Assembly (NCBI GenBank): GCA_036752465.1
Contig: DAIOSQ010000051.1
Location: 1-15,555 of the forward strand
Direction of reading: 5' to 3'
DNA from: DAIOSQ01 sp036752465
GTDB lineage: Bacteria > Pseudomonadota > Gammaproteobacteria > Legionellales > Legionellaceae
Length of the DNA: 15,555 bases
A program made the position numbers and the translations under genes. Below are positions 8,329 to 14,940 of this stretch, piece by piece. The notes below the pieces were generated by a model that saw only the letters and a list, made by a program, of their open reading frames with translations, was not told the DNA's origin and did no database searches. Positions within the stretch are counted from its first letter, which is position 1; each line of letters begins with the position of its first letter.

Positions 8329-9192
8329 GTGCGTGAATTATACCCTATTGACCAACCTATTTATCGTTACTGGCAAGCATTTTATTTGGCATTGTACTCC
8401 AGGCGTTTTTATGTCGATGTGCTGAAACGTTGGCGCGGCTTTGGCTTAGGCTATTTTTGGTTGCTTATTTTAATAGCAACCCTGCCTTTGTCGCTCAGAG
8501 TGGTGCTGGTATTCAATCAGTATTTTGATGACCAGCTGACAGCAACTCTACACCAACTGCCAGATATTTACATTCAAAATGGTAAAATAACATTAGATAA
8601 GCCCATGCCTTTTGTGATTCGAAATAAGCAAAAAGATGTGGTTGCTGTGGTAGATAGCACGGCTGATCATAGACAAATGTTTGAATTTTATCCTAAATTG
8701 ATGTTGCTGCTGAATGATAATCATATTTACTTTAAGATGCCTAATTTGCAATTATTTCGACCTATAGATAAAGCATCAAGTCCAGATCGCGTGTATATCA
8801 ATACTTTGGATAAGGACAATAATAGTTTTTTCAATGCTGACGATTGGTTCGAATCTAGTGGGTTATCTCGTTTAAAATGGCTTACTGATCTTATGGTATT
8901 TCCAGCTTTGACGCTCTTCTTTTTTACGATATACTGTTTTCTAATGCTGGGTGTAATATTTATGTCCATGGGCTATTCAGCGGTTATATTCAAACTTAAG
9001 CTCAAATTCAAGGAGGCTGCGCGCTTATGTTTCACAGCATTAACAGCGCAGGTTATTGTTTTTTTTAGTATGTTGACCTTAGGTGTTCATGTGGCACATG
9101 CCGCTACCTTTTATGTCGTATTGTTTGTGTTGTATTTCAGTTTTGCCGCTTTGGCTGTCAGAAAAGAAACCAAACAATTGGCGCATGCATGA
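8329..9192 (+). CDS. DUF1189-like integral membrane protein
   Basis: This 287-residue protein has one membrane segment near the N-terminus (about 40-62), an external or periplasmic region of about 120 residues, and three further segments (about 186-218, 232-252 and 255-275). The outer region contains LPDIYIQNGKITLDKP (about 77-92), a pattern I associate with the DUF1189 family, whose members share this layout. The function is unknown. The start is GTG, chosen because AGGA (8318-8321) lies seven bases upstream and the protein runs directly into family-like sequence. It sits 43 bases after glpD and 91 before fadE in the same direction, so it may travel with the lipid-use genes. Its base composition looks more AT-rich than its neighbours. 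The family assignment is from memory of the pattern, not from a search. Confidence 0.7.
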   Translation: MRELYPIDQPIYRYWQAFYLALYSRRFYVDVLKRWRGFGLGYFWLLILIATLPLSLRVVLVFNQYFDDQLTATLHQLPDIYIQNGKITLDKPMPFVIRNKQKDVVAVVDSTADHRQMFEFYPKLMLLLNDNHIYFKMPNLQLFRPIDKASSPDRVYINTLDKDNNSFFNADDWFESSGLSRLKWLTDLMVFPALTLFFFTIYCFLMLGVIFMSMGYSAVIFKLKLKFKEAARLCFTALTAQVIVFFSMLTLGVHVAHAATFYVVLFVLYFSFAALAVRKETKQLAHA

Positions 9193-9203
9193 ATCGAGTT
9201 AAT

Positions 9204-9233
9204 CACGAGGCGTGTGTGAACCACGCAAGCGTG
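9204..9233 (+). repeat. Two small tandem hairpins upstream of fadE
   Basis: Two related inverted repeats, CACGAGGCGTG (9204-9214) and CACGCAAGCGTG (9222-9233), lie between the DUF1189-like gene and fadE. The inner arms GCGTG (9210-9214) and CACGC (9222-9226) could also pair with each other, so alternative folds are possible. No run of T follows, so this is not an intrinsic terminator. Stems are only 4-5 base pairs, so the structure may be incidental. Confidence 0.35.
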
Positions 9234-9283
9234 CGGGCAAGCAAGGATGGTTTTAGGTAAATAACAGGCACAAGGAGTACACA

Positions 9284-11761
9284 ATGTTAACTTTTGGCTG
9301 GATATTGCTGACACTGGTTTATATGGCGATACTGTGTTCACACAGATCATCCATCGCTGTATGGACTATCAGCTTGGGTATAGGTTGCGGTTTGTTATGG
9401 CAATATGCGCATATAGGGTGGTTCAGTAAAAGTCTAATGGTGCTGCTGCTGTCAGGATGTTTGTTGTTCGCCATTACCCCATTCCGGCGGCGATGTATTG
9501 CGCGCTGGATCATGCGTGCTATAGGCGGCAAAATGCCGGTGATGTCCAACACGGAACGTGAGGCTCTGGCGGCAGGGACTGTCGGTTTCGAAGGATCTAT
9601 CCTTTGTGGGGCACCAGATTTTGCTGGATTGTTGGCACAATCGCAACCGACTTTAACTCCGGAGGAGGAAGCTTTTCTACAGGGTCCAGTGCATATATTG
9701 TGTCAGATGTTGGATGACTGGAAAATCACTCACCAGCTCACTGATTTGCCTCAAGAGGTGTGGACTTTTATCAAAGAGCATGGGTTTTTGGGCATGATTA
9801 TTCCCAAGCAATACGGCGGTCTCGAATTTTCTGCCGTTGCGCAAATGTCGGTGTTGATTAAACTCTATAGTTGTTCTGTTTCGGTTGGTACGACAGTCTG
9901 TGTGCCAAATTCATTAGGGCCGGCCGAGCTGTTATTAAAATACGGTACTACGGCGCAAAAAAATCTCTATTTGCCGCGTTTGGCCAAAGGTCTAGAGATA
10001 CCTTGCTTTGCGCTTACCTCCGCGCAAGCTGGTTCTGATGCTGCCGCTATGCCAGATAAAGGTGTGGTTTGCTATCAAGAGATTAATGGCGCAAAAGTGT
10101 TGGGTATGTCGTTAACGTGGGACAAGCGCTATATCACACTTTGTCCAGTAGCTACGGTGATTGGATTGGCATTTCGTTTGTATGATCCAGAGAATATCTT
10201 AGGCAAAGGTAAAGACGTCGGTATTTGTTGTGCTTTAATTCCGGCTGATACCCCTGGGGTCGTCAAGGGGCGGCGACATTTTCCATTGAATGTTGCCTTT
10301 TTAAATGGACCTACTCACGGCAAAAATGTATTTGTACCCATCGATTGCTTAATTGGGGGCGCAGCGATGGCGGGACAGGGTTGGCGCATGTTGATGGAGT
10401 GCTTGAGTGTCGGTCGGGCCATCTCCTTGCCATCCAGCGCTGCTGGTGGCTTGCAGGCGATTGCTCTGGCCAGTGGGGCGTACGCAAAAATACGCAAACA
10501 ATTTAATCAATCCATCGCCAAATTTGAGGGCATTGAAGAGGCTCTCGCACGTGTGGTTGCCAACACTTATATGGTTAATGCCGCCGTTAGTATGACCGCT
10601 CAAGTGATCGATCACGGTGGTAAGCCTTCTGTAGCTGGCGCTATTTTGAAATATCATTCAACGGAGCGTGCGCGCAAATCTGTCATGGACGCCATGGATA
10701 TTCATGGTGGCAAAGGCATTTGTCTAGGTCCCAATAATTATCTGGGTCGAGGCTATCAATTTGCGCCAATTAGCATCACCGTCGAGGGAGCTAATATTTT
10801 GTCGCGCAGTTTGATTATTTTTGGTCAAGGTGCTATCCGTTGTCATCCCTATGCTTTTGACTTGATGGAGAGTGTCAAGGCGTGTGATCTGGCTGCATTT
10901 GATACCGCTTTATGGGGGCATTTGGCTTTTTTTGCATCCAACATAGTCAAGTCATGCGGGTACGCTTTAACCGATGCGCGCCTCATCAGCACAACCAAAC
11001 CGCAGCTGCAGCGTTATCATCAATTGATTACACGCTACAGCAATCATTTGGCTTGTTTGACCGATGTTTGCATGATGTTGCTCGGGGGGGAATTAAAACG
11101 TAAGGAAACACTTTCTGCAAGGCTTGGCGATATGCTCAGCAGTCTCTATTTTGCGATGGCTGCTATCAAACGTTTTCATGATGAAGGTTCGGCAAGCTCA
11201 GATTTGCCTATAGTTGAATGGTGTTGTCAGCAGCTGTTATACGAGTGTGAAATGGCGATGGTAGGCGTGATAGATAATTTTCCTGTGCGCTGGGCTAGAA
11301 GGTGGTTGCGTCTGATGTTAACACCCTTCGGCCATAAACGCCGTCAGCCGTCTGACGCGTTAGGTAAAAAGCTCGCGCAGATCAGTGCAAGTCCCTGTGA
11401 TAGCAGAAAACGCCTAGGGAATTTGGCGTTTCTCCAAGCGTCGGCAAATTGTCCCCTGGGACGCTTGGAAGAAGCCTTTCAGCAATGTTGTGCTGTAGAA
11501 GATCTAGAAAAGAAAGTGATGTTGGCCGTCAAACAAGGCCTGGTACAAGGACTTACCTTTGTTGAGCAAGTTGCCGCAGCCAAACAGCAAGATATTCTGA
11601 ACGCTCAAGAATATGAGCAATTAATGCAAGCTGAGGTATTGCGTCAAGATGTCATACAGGTGGATGATTTTAGTGACGACGAATTGCGTAGAAGAAATCC
11701 TAGCCATGTGCCAGCCGATGTTATCCACCCAAAGCGTGCCTGTGACTTGTCATGTGATTAA
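9284..11761 (+). CDS. fadE: Long-chain acyl-CoA dehydrogenase, FadE type
   Basis: FadE catalyses the first, FAD-dependent step of beta-oxidation, acyl-CoA to trans-2-enoyl-CoA. The 825 residues match the large gammaproteobacterial FadE (814 in E. coli), not the short 380-residue enzymes. Two hydrophobic segments (about 5-40 and 50-65) anchor the N-terminus, followed by the basic stretch FRRRCIARW. The acyl-CoA dehydrogenase core begins near 135. It shows GFLGMIIPKQYGGL (167-180), CFALTSAQAGSDAA (241-254), the block AISLPSSAAGG (379-389), HGGKG (474-478) and ITVEGANILSRS (498-509) with the likely catalytic Glu at 501. GQGAIRCHPY (514-523) leads into the C-terminal domain (DUF1974) typical of FadE. 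AAGGAG at six bases supports the ATG. The stop lies one base from the stop of the convergent gene, with no terminator between them. Confidence 0.95.
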   Translation: MLTFGWILLTLVYMAILCSHRSSIAVWTISLGIGCGLLWQYAHIGWFSKSLMVLLLSGCLLFAITPFRRRCIARWIMRAIGGKMPVMSNTEREALAAGTVGFEGSILCGAPDFAGLLAQSQPTLTPEEEAFLQGPVHILCQMLDDWKITHQLTDLPQEVWTFIKEHGFLGMIIPKQYGGLEFSAVAQMSVLIKLYSCSVSVGTTVCVPNSLGPAELLLKYGTTAQKNLYLPRLAKGLEIPCFALTSAQAGSDAAAMPDKGVVCYQEINGAKVLGMSLTWDKRYITLCPVATVIGLAFRLYDPENILGKGKDVGICCALIPADTPGVVKGRRHFPLNVAFLNGPTHGKNVFVPIDCLIGGAAMAGQGWRMLMECLSVGRAISLPSSAAGGLQAIALASGAYAKIRKQFNQSIAKFEGIEEALARVVANTYMVNAAVSMTAQVIDHGGKPSVAGAILKYHSTERARKSVMDAMDIHGGKGICLGPNNYLGRGYQFAPISITVEGANILSRSLIIFGQGAIRCHPYAFDLMESVKACDLAAFDTALWGHLAFFASNIVKSCGYALTDARLISTTKPQLQRYHQLITRYSNHLACLTDVCMMLLGGELKRKETLSARLGDMLSSLYFAMAAIKRFHDEGSASSDLPIVEWCCQQLLYECEMAMVGVIDNFPVRWARRWLRLMLTPFGHKRRQPSDALGKKLAQISASPCDSRKRLGNLAFLQASANCPLGRLEEAFQQCCAVEDLEKKVMLAVKQGLVQGLTFVEQVAAAKQQDILNAQEYEQLMQAEVLRQDVIQVDDFSDDELRRRNPSHVPADVIHPKRACDLSCD

Positions 11762-11762
11762 A

Positions 11763-12863
11763 TTATGGTCCGTATCGCATCCCTACATCTTCGCTTACCT
11801 CATGCGTTTGCTTTAATGCTAACAACGCAATAGCAGCCTGTAGTATGTCCAGTTGCTCGCGGATGATACATGCTTTTTCTGGTGTTTTTATTTCCCAGGG
11901 AATGTCACGCGCTTGTTGCAAGAGAGACTCTATATCGGCTACCAGTGCCCTATGATTTTCCATCAGTGCGGCAGCAGTCTGGTTTTTTGCAGCAGCGCTT
12001 ATAGCTTTCGTAATTTCGCTATTAATGTTCAATTTGGCCTCATAGATGACAGCATCCATGGATGCAAAAAAATGATTGAAAACGGGGTGCACATCATAGA
12101 GTATAGGCTCAGCAGACCCCGTCATATTTTTTAGCACATAAATGAGTTCCTCAGCACGTTCCTTTGCACTGGGCAAGGCTTGTAAATAATCACCAATGGC
12201 TGTGTTAATGGATTCAAAGGCCATATGGACAAATTGGTCGCGCTGAACGCGGTATAGCGCTGGCGTTATCCCAGGTACTGTTGTCGCAATTACTTTTTCC
12301 ATCGGCCCTTCATCTGTGAAAAACCAGTCTAATTCTTGCCATACAAGTTCTTGATGCGTTTGCAACAGTAGCCACAGCGATAAGCTGTCATGGTTTATTT
12401 CGATCGTAGGCATATCGACGAGTGAACCAGGCATATCCGAAAAATATAAATAATCGAGATTTTTTCGTATCAATACTTGATCTGCTTTAAAACTGGCGAT
12501 GGGGGAAAGTCCTACCCAGCTTGCGAACCAATCGCCCGCAAGCATGCTGCTAAGATTTAGCAAAGCATTCTCTGTATCTAGTGCTTGCAACAACCTTTTT
12601 GCCAGTGGCAAGTGTCGTTCAAAACAGGTCATGAGATTGATCCAGGCCTGAGCTGAGGTGAGTGCATCTGCAGGGCTGTTTCTACGATAAGTATCTACAC
12701 TTACATTGTCATTAATATGCCTGGTAATCACAGATAATTGTTCAGAACTGGGTACGTTGTCATCCAGCGTTCGCGTGCTTGGATATATCCGCATGAGCTC
12801 TGCTTTTAAGGATCGTATCAGCTGAGCGATGGTAGCAACGGTACTTTCTGTGCGTGTTTGCAT
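11763..12863 (-). CDS. Hypothetical protein, 366 residues, not recognised
   Basis: I do not recognise a family. The predicted protein is soluble and apparently mostly helical, with no signal peptide or clear membrane segment. It has a Leu- and Trp-rich central part (SLWLLLQTHQELVWQELDWFF, about 162-182) and an Ala-rich helix, possibly a short coiled coil, around 283-318. The last residues are charged (THEVSEDV) followed by GMRYGP. No nucleotide-binding loop, metal site or catalytic motif is visible. A good -10 box (12907-12912) lies about 37 bases before the likely transcript's ATG, overlapped upstream by a palindrome (12919-12935); the ribosome site is a weak AGG. Normal codon structure over 366 codons makes it a real gene. 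It faces fadE tail to tail and diverges from the ccmG-like gene. A secreted or regulatory role is possible but unsupported. Confidence 0.8.
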   Translation of the reverse strand: MQTRTESTVATIAQLIRSLKAELMRIYPSTRTLDDNVPSSEQLSVITRHINDNVSVDTYRRNSPADALTSAQAWINLMTCFERHLPLAKRLLQALDTENALLNLSSMLAGDWFASWVGLSPIASFKADQVLIRKNLDYLYFSDMPGSLVDMPTIEINHDSLSLWLLLQTHQELVWQELDWFFTDEGPMEKVIATTVPGITPALYRVQRDQFVHMAFESINTAIGDYLQALPSAKERAEELIYVLKNMTGSAEPILYDVHPVFNHFFASMDAVIYEAKLNINSEITKAISAAAKNQTAAALMENHRALVADIESLLQQARDIPWEIKTPEKACIIREQLDILQAAIALLALKQTHEVSEDVGMRYGP

Positions 12864-12906
12864 ATAAAACGCCTATTGTCATAATTAATCAAGCTTAGTG
12901 TATATT

Positions 12907-12935
12907 ATTATATCATAAAATACATGAAATGTATT
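12907..12935 (-). promoter_or_regulatory. Candidate promoter of the 366-residue hypothetical gene
   Basis: On the minus strand a perfect TATAAT (12912-12907) is preceded by 17 bases and AATACA (12935-12930), which keeps only the ACA half of the -35 consensus. The start of transcription would be near 12900, giving a leader of about 37 bases. A weak -35 under a palindrome suggests help from, or blocking by, a regulator. Confidence 0.45.
12919..12935. promoter_or_regulatory. 17-bp perfect inverted repeat, operator-like
   Basis: AATACAT-GAA-ATGTATT has two perfect 7-base arms around a 3-base centre. It covers the -35 position and most of the spacer of the minus-strand promoter, where a dimeric repressor would block polymerase. 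It also lies at the edge of a weak plus-strand promoter candidate, so it could act on both genes. No known regulator could be matched to it from sequence alone. Confidence 0.4.
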
Positions 12936-12976
12936 GTTTAAATTTTTTATGACGTATAAAAAGCCTTGGGTTGCGT

Positions 12977-13063
12977 ATGATCGCCAACGTTGCCGCGCAC
13001 AAAAAAAGAACTAAAAAATCCGTTAAGGATAGACTCTGGGTAGCAATCATCAAGAGACTCTAG
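12977..13063 (+). CDS. Possible small basic peptide, doubtful
   Basis: An ATG opens a 28-codon frame rich in Lys and Arg (HKKRTKK, then KDRLWVAIIKRL) ending in TAG. It has no clear ribosome binding site; only GGG lies near the expected distance. The Lys content partly reflects A-runs. It could be a leader peptide of the ccmG-like operon, a fragment of a decayed gene, or chance. Confidence 0.15.
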   Translation: MIANVAAHKKRTKKSVKDRLWVAIIKRL

Positions 13064-13090
13064 ACGAGTATGTGTGGTCTGTGAGATTGT

Positions 13091-13201
13091 ATGATAACCC
13101 CCCAAGAGCATTCATTGGGTGATCGAGTGATTCGGACAATGGCGAGAGAAATTCTTGCAAACACAAAAGGACTGAAGCGTTATGAAAATAGGAAAAATTG
13201 A
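13091..13201 (+). CDS. Possible small ORF overlapping the ccmG-like start, doubtful
   Basis: An ATG opens 36 codons with a plausible amino-acid mix (begins MITPQEHSLGDRVIRTM) and ends in TGA 20 bases inside the ccmG-like gene in a different frame. GAG lies five bases upstream as a weak ribosome site. The overlap would allow translational coupling. It is in the same frame as the basic 28-codon ORF, with two stops between, so both could also be remnants of one decayed gene. Confidence 0.2.
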   Translation: MITPQEHSLGDRVIRTMAREILANTKGLKRYENRKN

Positions 13202-13775
13202 AATTCCCAAAAATCGCATGTTACCCATGGGCATGTTCATACTGTTGATACTATTTTTTTGGCATTCGTGTCACCATAACAAGCAACCTATAAATTTTGC
13301 GAAAATAGGTAAACCGATCCCAAAATTTACAGTACCGAAGCTCGATAACACCGGTCAGTTTAGTTCCAGTGACATGCAAGGAAGTATTTCTATACTCAAT
13401 GTTTTTGGTAGTTGGTGCGCCACGTGTCATCTAGAGCATGCTTTTCTCGACGTGCTTGCGAAAAAGGGCTTGCATGTCTACGGGCTTGACTACAAAGATA
13501 CCCAAGCCGAAGCTACGGCGTGGCTCCAAAAATGGGGCAATCCTTACACCATGGTGGGTTATGATGAAGCTGGTAATGTTGCGCTTGAGCTTGGTGTCTA
13601 TGGCGCACCAGAGACCTTCCTGTTAGATGAAAATGGGGTTATTATTTTCAGTTATATAGGTGTTTTGGATGAAGTTATTTGGAATAAGAATTTCCTCCCT
13701 CTGATAAAATCGATTAACAAAGTTAAGGAAGCAGCTTCCCGGGCGGTTCCCCAGCAACAAAAAACAGGACAGTAA
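13182..13775 (+). CDS. ccmG: CcmG/DsbE-like membrane-anchored thioredoxin
   Basis: CcmG (DsbE) is a periplasmic, membrane-tethered thioredoxin that reduces the haem-binding cysteines of apocytochrome c during system I cytochrome c maturation. The 197 residues fit the family (about 185). There is one N-terminal anchor (about 14-28) with basic residues before it, then GKPIPKF (43-49), LNVFGSWCATCHLEH (72-86) with the redox pair C79 and C82, and GLDYKD (101-106). LGVYGAPETFLLDENG (137-152) carries the cis-proline P143 and is characteristic of CcmG. A ribosome site is AAGGA at ten bases or GAAG at four. No other ccm gene is present; instead an acyl-CoA dehydrogenase starts two bases after the stop. 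It may be the main CcmG encoded apart from ccmABCDEFH, a paralogue, or a related thioredoxin with another client. Confidence 0.85.
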   Translation: MKIGKIEIPKNRMLPMGMFILLILFFWHSCHHNKQPINFAKIGKPIPKFTVPKLDNTGQFSSSDMQGSISILNVFGSWCATCHLEHAFLDVLAKKGLHVYGLDYKDTQAEATAWLQKWGNPYTMVGYDEAGNVALELGVYGAPETFLLDENGVIIFSYIGVLDEVIWNKNFLPLIKSINKVKEAASRAVPQQQKTGQ

Positions 13776-13777
13776 CT

Positions 13778-14932
13778 ATGGATTTAACTCAGTTGCATGA
13801 ATACGCAGCTATCCGCGATATGGCGACACAATTTTCGCGTGAACGGCTGGCACCTTTTGCCGATCAGTGGGATGAAAGCAGTTATTTTCCTGTGGATATC
13901 TTAAAGGAGGCTGCGAGTCTTGGTTTGGCAGCTATTTTCGTCAAGCAAGATTTAGGAGGCTCCCAATTACCACGTTTGGCTGGTGCGCTGATATTTGAAC
14001 AATTAGCTGAGGGTTGTATCAGTACAGCGGCGTTTTTATCGATTCATAATATGGTTAATGCAGTTATTGATCAGTATGCAGATGATGAGTTACGCCGCAA
14101 ATGGGTACCGCAACTATCTTCTATGGCAGCGATTGCTAGCTATTGTTTAACCGAGCCTTCTGCCGGCTCGGATGCCGCGGCTTTGCAGAGCAAAGCTGTG
14201 CGTGATGGTGAGCATTATATCGTGAACGGCTCAAAATCATTTATTTCTGGTGGCAGTGTCAGCGATGTCTATCTGTGTATGGTGCGTACGGGTGATAGCA
14301 GCCATCGTGGGATCAGCTGTCTTTTGATTGAGAAAGATACGCCTGGGATGAGCTTTGGTAAGCTTGAAAAAAAAATGGGATGGCATAGCCAGCCAACCAG
14401 CATGGTTTTTTTTGAAAATTGTAGAGTGCCTGTCCACAATCGTGTTGGCGTTGAGGGGTTGGGCTTTAAAATTGCGATGAATGCACTCAATGGAGGACGA
14501 ATCAACATAGCAGCTTGTTCATTGGGGGGGGCGAAGTTTGCCATCAAACGCAGCCAAGCTTATATGCAGGAAAGAGCACAGTTCGGCAAGAAATTGGCTG
14601 ATATGCAAGCCTTGCGTTTTTACTTGGCGGATATGATGACCGAATTTGAGGCGGCAAAATTGCTGGTATATCGAGCAGCTTCTGCCTTAGATAATGGGGA
14701 TCAAACAGCGGTCACTTTATGTGCGATGGCGAAGCGTTATGCAACGGATGCCGCTTTTTTGATTGCGGATAAGGCGATGCAGTTACATGGTGGCTATGGC
14801 TATCTACGCGATTATCAAATTGAGCGCGTTTTTCGTGATTTGCGGGTGCACCAAATTTTGGAAGGTACAAATGAAATTATGCGTGAAATGATTGCTAAAG
14901 CTGTATTCAATGAAGCTTATTCTCTAGATTAG
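13778..14932 (+). CDS. Acyl-CoA dehydrogenase, isobutyryl-CoA dehydrogenase-like
   Basis: This 384-residue FAD enzyme has the standard short acyl-CoA dehydrogenase layout: an N-terminal helical domain, the signature YCLTEPSAGSDAA (122-134), the middle beta domain, and a C-terminal helical domain. The last contains RAQFGKKLADMQ (266-277), the second signature around LHGGYGYLRDYQIERVFRD (336-354) and the catalytic Glu at 362 in ILEGTNE. The run LNGGRINIAACSLGGA (237-252) closely resembles ACAD8, which oxidises isobutyryl-CoA to methacrylyl-CoA in valine breakdown; general short-chain enzymes differ here. Electrons should go to electron-transfer flavoprotein. It starts two bases after the ccmG-like gene, and its stop overlaps the ribosome site of the enoyl-CoA hydratase gene, so the three form an operon. 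The gene contains A9, T8 and G8 runs (14367-14375, 14406-14413, 14524-14531). Substrate choice is inferred from sequence resemblance and the downstream gene. Confidence 0.9.
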   Translation: MDLTQLHEYAAIRDMATQFSRERLAPFADQWDESSYFPVDILKEAASLGLAAIFVKQDLGGSQLPRLAGALIFEQLAEGCISTAAFLSIHNMVNAVIDQYADDELRRKWVPQLSSMAAIASYCLTEPSAGSDAAALQSKAVRDGEHYIVNGSKSFISGGSVSDVYLCMVRTGDSSHRGISCLLIEKDTPGMSFGKLEKKMGWHSQPTSMVFFENCRVPVHNRVGVEGLGFKIAMNALNGGRINIAACSLGGAKFAIKRSQAYMQERAQFGKKLADMQALRFYLADMMTEFEAAKLLVYRAASALDNGDQTAVTLCAMAKRYATDAAFLIADKAMQLHGGYGYLRDYQIERVFRDLRVHQILEGTNEIMREMIAKAVFNEAYSLD

Positions 14933-14940
14933 GAGGGTGT

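Larger units (their letters stand above)
12864..13181. other. AT-rich divergent gap with regulatory signals and doubtful small ORFs
   Basis: This 318-base gap separates the unrecognised minus-strand gene from the ccmG-like gene. Its left third is very AT-rich and holds the minus-strand promoter and a 17-bp palindrome. For the plus strand a TTGTTT (12934-12939) and TATAAA (12955-12960) pair with a short 15-base spacer is a weak promoter candidate, which would give a leader of over 200 bases. Within that leader are two short ORFs, 12977-13063 (28 codons, strongly basic) and 13091-13201 (36 codons, overlapping the ccmG-like start), both with weak ribosome sites. A weak stem CCCAA/TTGGG lies near 13098-13120. 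No tRNA, riboswitch of a known class or terminator was recognised. Confidence 0.6.

Noticed and set aside
9193..9283. Terminator separating the DUF1189-like gene from fadE
   Set aside because: Short hairpins are present, but no T-run follows them.
13090..13120. CCCAA/TTGGG hairpin as a regulatory RNA element
   Set aside because: A five-pair stem with a nine-base loop is too weak and too common to call from one sequence.
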